Shown here piece after piece: positions 58,620-64,000 of a DNA stretch of 64,000 bases. The notes under the pieces were generated by a model, which was not told where the DNA came from, did no database searches, and saw nothing but the letters and a program-made list of their open reading frames with translations. The stretch is from Cyanobacterium aponinum PCC 10605 (GTDB lineage Bacteria > Cyanobacteriota > Cyanobacteriia > Cyanobacteriales > Cyanobacteriaceae): positions 1,302,001-1,366,000 of the forward strand of contig NC_019776.1 in NCBI RefSeq assembly GCF_000317675.1, in the 5' to 3' direction. How positions within the stretch are numbered: the stretch's first letter is position 1; each line of letters opens with the position of its first letter. The position numbers were made by a program, and so were the translations under genes.

Positions 58620-59019
58620 GATTTTCGTAATCAGTTTTCTTCATTTTTAGTATCTTCAAGACAAAGTTGTGATGTGTCTGAAAATGGCCAAGGATGTTTA
58701 TGAAACACATATTCTTTTACCATTTTAACCTGAGTTAGGGATAAATTTTCATCTATGAATGATGGAAAAAAGGGCAAGGGGCAAAGGTAAATAGTGTTGG
58801 GGTGAATAGTTGATAATTACTCGTTACTCATTACTCCCTTAAACCTAACACCTGCAACCTGCAACCTGAAACCTGACATCTATCCTTATCCAATATTCTT
58901 AAACCGAATTGAGGTTAACTATTTGTTATCCCTATTTCCTCTCATTCGTTTTCATGTTAGGATGTGCTAAGAAAATTAAAAGCTGAACAATCAATAGCTT
59001 AATTCTTTAAGAACTGATT
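58620..59019. other. Intergenic region with family 1 repeat
   Basis: 400 bp between divergent genes. Repeat family 1 copy C occupies 58728-58915. The remainder should hold both promoters; no clear motif was seen. Confidence 0.45.
58728..58915 (-). repeat. MITE-like repeat family 1, copy C
   Basis: Starts ACCTGAGTTAGGGATAAA and ends TTCTTAAACCGAATTGAGGT, the same ends as copy A. The ACCTGCA-type tandem block is at about 58846-58880 (ACACCTGCAACCTGCAACCT). Confidence 0.65.
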
Positions 59020-60879
59020 ATGACTACAAAAATTGAGGGTAGTAACTGGAAAGTCTCATGGCAATTTTTAAGCCTGATTTTAGCGTTGACTTTCGGAGGC
59101 ATCGGTTTCGCCGCTACTTCTGTACTGTTGCGATTGCCCACTAATCCTAGTTGTAGTAAGGTTTCCCTTTTTTTTAGTTCCGCTACTAATCGTATCTACT
59201 GTGCCCAATTGAAAGCGGAAAAAAATACTGTTGATGATTTATTAGATGCGATCGCACTTTTGCAGGTACTATCGGAAGATCATCCTTTAAGAAATGAAAT
59301 AAATCGTCACATTAGTGAATGGTCTAATGATATTTTGATTCTGGCACAAAGTAAATTTGATCAAGGAAATTTAGAAGAAGCGATCGCAATTGCCCGTAAA
59401 ATACCCGAAGATGTGGCAAATCGCACCATGATAGAGGAAAAAATCAGTGAATGGGGTGAAATTTGGCAAAGTGCGGAAAAAATCCAGGAAGATGTAGAAG
59501 CAAAATTAAGAGAATCCCAGTGGAATCAGGCATTCTTAGAAGCCGTTAACTTGTTGAATGTAGATAACGAATACTGGCAAACCACCAAGTATCAAGAAAT
59601 TGTCAAAACCATTAATCTTGCTAGAGAAGAAAGCAAACAATTAGATGGTGCATATGTTGCCCTAAGACAAGGAGGAGTTGATAATCTGCTCAAAACCATT
59701 GAAATAGCATCCATCATTCCAGCAACTAGCTATTCCTACAATGAAGCAAATAAGTTAATCGAAGAAGCAGAAAATAAAATTGTGGTCATAGTAGAAGAAT
59801 ATTTAGTAGATAACGATTGGAATAATCTCAGTAACCTAGCCAGTCAAATTCCTGAAAAAAGTCGTCTTAAAAATCAGGCAAGAGATTGGAATATTTTAGC
59901 CAGTGCAGGAAGAAATGCTAATCTTGGCACAGTTTCGTCTATGGAATTAGCCATTGCCGAAGCCGAACAAATTCCTAGCGATAGTAAGCTATATCTTCAA
60001 AGTCGAGAATTAATACAAAATTGGATTGCCCAAAAAGAAGATTTGGTTTATCTTGCTAGTGCCAGAGAAATAGCGAGATCTGGAGAAATAGAAGATTTAA
60101 ACGCTGCGATCGCCAAAGCAGAGTTAATTGGCTCAGAAAATCCCCTTTATCGAGAATCTAGGCGAGAAATAAATAAATGGCAAAGAGAAATACAAGTCAT
60201 ACAAGATCGCCCTATTTTGATTCAAGCCAGACAAATAGCTGAGGGTGGCAATGTTCAATCATGGCAAAATGCTATCAATACAGCCACTCAAATCAAATCC
60301 AATCGAGCCTTATACAGTGAAGCTAGTGATCTAATTCGTCAATGGCGTCGTAATATAGAAAGAGTCGAAGATCGTCCCATACTAGATCAGGCGATCGCAC
60401 TTGGTAGCAACAACAACTATCAACAAGCCATAAATGTAGCCAGTCGTATAGGTAGAGGCAGAGCTTTATATTCCGAGGCTCAAACCAATATTCGTAATTG
60501 GCGCCGAGAAATAAATGCCCAAGAAGACTTAGAAAATGCTTATCAAATAGCACAAAACAGCGATCCTCAATCCTTACTCCAAGCCATAAATATAGCCCGT
60601 AGAATCCCCTCTAATAGTTCTGTGGGATACCAAAGTCGTCAGGCAGTTGAACAATGGTCAGAACAACTACTTAATAATGCGATGAGAATTGCTGAAACTT
60701 ACTCCCTGTCGGCTTTAGAAGATGCTATAAACATCGCCCAAATGATACCGAGAGGCACTCCTGCTTATAATACAGCTCAACAACGAATCAAAACTTGGAA
60801 AAGAAATTTATTTCCGGGTTTTAACGGTGAAAATCCCTCTAATATTGAAGAAGTTCCCTTACAAGAAACAAGTTACTAA
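59020..60879 (+). CDS. Membrane-anchored repeat protein, hypothetical
   Basis: 619 residues. A membrane segment at about 15-37 (FLSLILALTFGGIGFAATSV) is followed by a periplasm- or cytoplasm-exposed all-helical region made of about 10 degenerate units of 45-50 residues. Each unit has the pattern L-A-I-A-IP-x-S-Y-EA-x-I-W, e.g. AINTATQIKSNRALYSEASD and AINVASRIGRGRALYSEAQT. These look like TPR-related helical repeats. Similar cyanobacterial proteins are often mislabelled chromosome segregation ATPases, but no P-loop is present. Function unknown. Confidence 0.7.
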   Translation: MTTKIEGSNWKVSWQFLSLILALTFGGIGFAATSVLLRLPTNPSCSKVSLFFSSATNRIYCAQLKAEKNTVDDLLDAIALLQVLSEDHPLRNEINRHISEWSNDILILAQSKFDQGNLEEAIAIARKIPEDVANRTMIEEKISEWGEIWQSAEKIQEDVEAKLRESQWNQAFLEAVNLLNVDNEYWQTTKYQEIVKTINLAREESKQLDGAYVALRQGGVDNLLKTIEIASIIPATSYSYNEANKLIEEAENKIVVIVEEYLVDNDWNNLSNLASQIPEKSRLKNQARDWNILASAGRNANLGTVSSMELAIAEAEQIPSDSKLYLQSRELIQNWIAQKEDLVYLASAREIARSGEIEDLNAAIAKAELIGSENPLYRESRREINKWQREIQVIQDRPILIQARQIAEGGNVQSWQNAINTATQIKSNRALYSEASDLIRQWRRNIERVEDRPILDQAIALGSNNNYQQAINVASRIGRGRALYSEAQTNIRNWRREINAQEDLENAYQIAQNSDPQSLLQAINIARRIPSNSSVGYQSRQAVEQWSEQLLNNAMRIAETYSLSALEDAINIAQMIPRGTPAYNTAQQRIKTWKRNLFPGFNGENPSNIEEVPLQETSY

Positions 60880-60980
60880 GATTAATTTTTTTTAACAATT
60901 AGAGTCATTATTGAGGGTTTTTTCCGTGTAATATATACAATGATTAACCATCGGCGACTATTTATTAATAGCTAGAAATT

Positions 60981-62447
60981 ATGAATATTTTAATCAAAAA
61001 ACCGATTTTAGTTGCAGGCATTAGTCTTTCCTTTCTACTATGGATAGGACAAAAATTGACTAATTATTGGGATGAAATCGGGAATGTCAGTATTTTTAGC
61101 TTAATTTGTCTTGGTGGTTTATCTTATTTTTTACAACAAATTGGTCGGAAAAAATCAGTTAATCAGCTTAATTTGTTAGATATTACCATCAATGATTTAA
61201 CCGCAAAAATAGCATCTATCAAAAATCAAATAGAAGCCTTAAATTGTGAACTAAATGAAATAGAAGAGAAGGATAATCAAGACGCAAAAATTAATATAAA
61301 AATCAACAATTTTCAGCAACAATTAAATACTATCCAACAGTCATTTCCTCGGAATAATCTTAACATTGCCATTTTAAATTTAAGTCAAAATACTAATTCT
61401 TTTGCTCTGTCTCAAGATATAGAGAAAAAAGTTAAAACTCTAGTTAATTTTCATGGAATAAATGATGTTTTAGAAACTTTTAATAACGCAAATAATTTAA
61501 CTAACTTAGTTTTGGAATATGATTTATTGTTATTAATTATTAGTGAAGATTTAACCCAATCCCAAAAGGAAATAATTTCTTACTGTAAAAACCAACAACA
61601 GAATTTAATTATAGTTTTTGATGATATTAATTACACTTTACAAGAAGAAAAGAAACTAATTTTGAATAGTCTTAAAAAAGCTCTTGATTCAGTTATAGAA
61701 GAAAAATATATCATCCCCATATCCAGTAAAAAACAAACTATCAAGGTAAGAAGATATGAAGAAAATAGTACCTATAAAGAATGGGAAGAAACTTTCAATG
61801 CAGATCATGAAAAACTTATCGAAACTCTCTTAATATTAACGGAAAAAGAATTAGGTAAATTAACATTATCCACAACCTACAGACAAGCAATTAACGTAGA
61901 AAAACAGATAAGAGAAGAATTAAACGCTATCAGAAAAAACAAAAGTTTGAAAGTGGTGGAAAAATATCAAATGGTTGCGGCAACAGCTACGTTTGCAAAT
62001 CCCGTTTCGAGCTTAGACTTACTAGCAACTGCGGCTATTAATGCTCAAATGATAGTTGATTTAAGTAAAATTTATCAACATCCTCTATCTCTCAATCAAG
62101 CACAACAAATATCTTTAACATTGGCTAAAGTAATGCTTAAGTTAGGCATTGTGGAAATTTCTAGTCAAACCATTAGTGCTATTTTGAAGACCAACATGAT
62201 AACCTTTGTCGCAGGGGGATTAATTCAAGGTATTAGTGCCGCCTATCTAACTCGTGTTTGTGCTTTGAGTTTAATTGAATATTATGAAGTGGCGGACTTT
62301 ACTGTTAATGACAACATAAATATTAGTAAATTAAAAGAGAAAATACAACTAATTTTTGAGCAGAATAAAGAAAATAATTTCTTGAATCAATTTGTTAAAA
62401 AGACATCTTTATTACTAACCTCAGTTCAGCCTAAGAGTATTGGATAA
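60981..62447 (+). CDS. DUF697/YcjF-like protein with degenerate G-domain
   Basis: 488 residues. Two N-terminal membrane segments (about 10-60) and a coiled coil are followed by a GTPase-like core in which DLLLLIISEDLTQSQKEI matches the DxxG-to-G4 region, but no Walker A (GxxxxGKS) and no NKxD is found. The C-terminal part is DUF697 (SLDLLATAAINAQMIVDLSK, GGLIQGISAAYLTR). The last codons (TSVQPKSIG-stop) are supplied by a family 1 repeat that begins at 62418. The lost P-loop implies no GTP hydrolysis. Confidence 0.7.
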   Translation: MNILIKKPILVAGISLSFLLWIGQKLTNYWDEIGNVSIFSLICLGGLSYFLQQIGRKKSVNQLNLLDITINDLTAKIASIKNQIEALNCELNEIEEKDNQDAKINIKINNFQQQLNTIQQSFPRNNLNIAILNLSQNTNSFALSQDIEKKVKTLVNFHGINDVLETFNNANNLTNLVLEYDLLLLIISEDLTQSQKEIISYCKNQQQNLIIVFDDINYTLQEEKKLILNSLKKALDSVIEEKYIIPISSKKQTIKVRRYEENSTYKEWEETFNADHEKLIETLLILTEKELGKLTLSTTYRQAINVEKQIREELNAIRKNKSLKVVEKYQMVAATATFANPVSSLDLLATAAINAQMIVDLSKIYQHPLSLNQAQQISLTLAKVMLKLGIVEISSQTISAILKTNMITFVAGGLIQGISAAYLTRVCALSLIEYYEVADFTVNDNINISKLKEKIQLIFEQNKENNFLNQFVKKTSLLLTSVQPKSIG

Positions 62448-62660
62448 GGGCAAATAAATATTCGGTATTACCTTAGTTTTACTTAGGATTGCCAAAAGGG
62501 CAAAGGGCAAAGGGCAAAGGGCAAACCCCCCTTTATCCCCCCTCGAGAGGGGGGAGGGCAAAGGTAAATAGGTTATAGTTGATTATAAATAATAAAAAAC
62601 ACCTGACACCTGCAACCTGAAACCTGAAACCTATTTTATAGCTCCGAACTCCAAACACTG
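62418..62660. repeat. Degenerate family 1-related repeat, overlapping a gene end
   Basis: Starts ACCTCAGTTCAGCCTAAGAG within the DUF697 gene and contains GGGCAAA tandem units (four near 62500-62524), a CCCCCCTCGAGAGGGGGG near-palindrome and an ACCTGACACCTGCAACCTG block, then ends around TAGCTCCGAACTCCAAA. It fills the gap to fabH. Confidence 0.55.
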
Positions 62661-62667
62661 AAGCTAT

Positions 62668-63666
62668 TTAAAATCCCCAGCGAAAAACTGTTGCTCCCCA
62701 TGTTAAACCTGCACCAAATCCAGAGGTAACGATGGTGTCCCCCGTTCTAATTTTTCCTTTGCTAACGGCTTCATCTAAAGCTATGGGAATAGATGCGGCG
62801 GAGGTATTGCCATATTCGCTCAGATTTGAGATTACTTTCCATTTGGGGATATTAAGTCTTTCGGCTACTGCATCGAGTATTCTTTGGTTTGCCTGATGAA
62901 GAATCAACCAATCTATCTTTTCTGTGGTTAAGTCTGCTTTGTAAAGAGCTTTTTCTATGACTTCGGGAACTTTATTGACGGCAAAACGATAAACTTCTCT
63001 TCCATTCATCGTAATGGGGTTATATTTTCCCTGAGTAACTTGATGATTATTACCTAATTTTTGAGTTTCTCCTGTAAAGGCAAGATTCAGACAACCGTTA
63101 AGTGTTCCGTTACTACACATTTCAAAGCCTAACAGGTTATCTTTTTCCTCGCTACTTTGACAGACTACTGCCCCAGCACCATCACCAAATAAGACACAAG
63201 TAGTGCGATCGCTCCAATCAACCCAACGAGATAAGCAATCAGCACCCACCACAAGGATATTCTGATAAACTCCATTGCGTAAAAATTGGGAAGCAGTATT
63301 TAAAGCAAAAACAAATCCTGAACAAGCGGCAGTTAAATCAAAAGCAACAGCACGGGAAGCCCCTAACATTCCTTGAACTTTACTAGCACTACCAAACAGA
63401 TCATCTGGAGTTGAAGTTGCTAATATAATCATATCAATGTCTTCGGAGGTTAAACCCGCATTGAGAATAGCTTTTTCCCCGGCTTTCACCGCTAAATCAC
63501 AAAGAGATTCAGAGGAACAAATATGGCGTTTTTGAATACCTGTACGAGTTTTAATCCAATCGTCAGAAGTATCAACTATTTTGCTTAAATCGTGATTATC
63601 TAGGATTTGTGGGCTAGTGGCTGAACCGCTACTGATGATCGTTACCCCTCGTTTTATTTGCTCCAA
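62668..63666 (-). CDS. fabH: Beta-ketoacyl-ACP synthase III (FabH)
   Basis: 332 residues. Catalytic Cys115 in FDLTAACSGFVFAL, the catalytic His in LILHQANQRI near 258 and the Asn in SEYGNTSAASIPIAL near 288 are intact, with the GFGAGLTWGATVFRW end. FabH condenses acetyl-CoA with malonyl-ACP to start type II fatty-acid synthesis. It is preceded by a 150-bp gap to the GAF gene on the other strand. Confidence 0.95.
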   Translation of the reverse strand: MEQIKRGVTIISSGSATSPQILDNHDLSKIVDTSDDWIKTRTGIQKRHICSSESLCDLAVKAGEKAILNAGLTSEDIDMIILATSTPDDLFGSASKVQGMLGASRAVAFDLTAACSGFVFALNTASQFLRNGVYQNILVVGADCLSRWVDWSDRTTCVLFGDGAGAVVCQSSEEKDNLLGFEMCSNGTLNGCLNLAFTGETQKLGNNHQVTQGKYNPITMNGREVYRFAVNKVPEVIEKALYKADLTTEKIDWLILHQANQRILDAVAERLNIPKWKVISNLSEYGNTSAASIPIALDEAVSKGKIRTGDTIVTSGFGAGLTWGATVFRWGF

Positions 63667-63817
63667 TGATTTTCTCCTTTTTTGCGATGATGTTAATTAT
63701 TAATTATCGATTATTATGGTTTTATATTAATTATTTAGACTATCATACCACCCTACTTTCACAACAGCGATAAAATGGTTTTAGATGGATTTTGATAACT
63801 AGGAAAAGTTAAAGCTA

Positions 63818-64000
63818 ATGAAAATCGCTCCCTTACCTAACAACGAGTCTGAGCGAATTGAAGCCCTATTAAGATACGATATTTTGGACACGGAATTTGA
63901 AAAAGCCTATGATGAGATTACTCAATTAGCCGCCGCCATTTGTGGCACTCCTGTCGCTTTGATTAGTTTCATAGATGGCGATCGCCAGTGGTTCAAATCA
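63818..64000 (+). CDS. GAF-domain protein, 5' part
   Basis: 61 codons to the window edge. [20 protein letters not shown] and [20 protein letters not shown] are the start of a GAF domain typical of cyanobacterial hybrid kinases or diguanylate cyclases (the conserved N-terminal ERxxALxxxxILDT pattern). The rest, including the output domain, lies beyond the window. The gene is divergent from fabH. Confidence 0.8.
   Translation, partial: MKIAPLPNNESERIEALLRYDILDTEFEKAYDEITQLAAAICGTPVALISFIDGDRQWFKS

Overview
The window is a chromosomal segment of a cyanobacterium. The evidence is an AT-rich composition, many HIP1-type GCGATCGC octamers, cyanobacterium-type families (DUF3593, DUF1822, a Ycf29/Rre1-like regulator, UreD, CofH) and a groESL operon preceded by both a CIRCE element and a K-box. 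Gene content and the many short dispersed repeats suggest a unicellular Cyanobacterium/Geminocystis-like lineage; this is inference from memory, not from a search.

Layout. 0-2.9 kb: tail of an S4-domain gene, mntP, an Rpn-family nuclease and a sugar epimerase. 2.9-6.6 kb: a decayed zone with two nested transposase remnants, an Rpn relic, an intact GT2 gene and a glycosyltransferase pseudogene carrying an IS-end-like insertion. 6.6-20.7 kb: a polysaccharide locus with glycosyltransferases, a Wzy-like polymerase, three different sulfotransferases, a methyltransferase, an ABC exporter, a membrane-bound CapD/WbpM-type dehydratase and a Wzc-type tyrosine autokinase. Together these could build, sulfate and export a sulfated exopolysaccharide. 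20.7-26.1 kb: a nucleoside phosphorylase, glutamate dehydrogenase, a pseudogene, a highly structured RNA region resembling an orphan HEARO/IscB-type omega RNA, DUF3593, ureD, a CYTH protein and tRNA-Cys. 26.3-31.4 kb: pilT-pilC, rplU-rpmA with a structured leader and terminator, a BI-1 protein and a PhzF protein. 31.6-40.1 kb: two Uma2 proteins, clpB, pth, tsf and rpsB; rpsB has a leader that can form a pseudoknot. 40.5-49.2 kb: a possible sigma-like/DUF1822 pair, groES-groEL, a histidine phosphatase, rtcB and recA. 49.8-56.1 kb: one large CheB-like/PAS/hybrid histidine kinase gene split by a complete IS605-type element (tnpA, tnpB, end hairpins). 56.6-64 kb: cofH, a LuxR-type response regulator, a repeat-rich membrane protein, a DUF697 protein, fabH and the start of a GAF protein.

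Two families of short interspersed MITE-like repeats recur through the intergenic spaces. In two places they touch genes: one copy abuts the start codon of the phosphorylase gene and another supplies the last codons and stop of the DUF697 gene.

The observations most worth follow-up are the orphan HEARO-like RNA, the rpsB leader pseudoknot, the in-frame-restorable IS605 insertion in the kinase, the three-sulfotransferase polysaccharide locus and the two MITE-like families.
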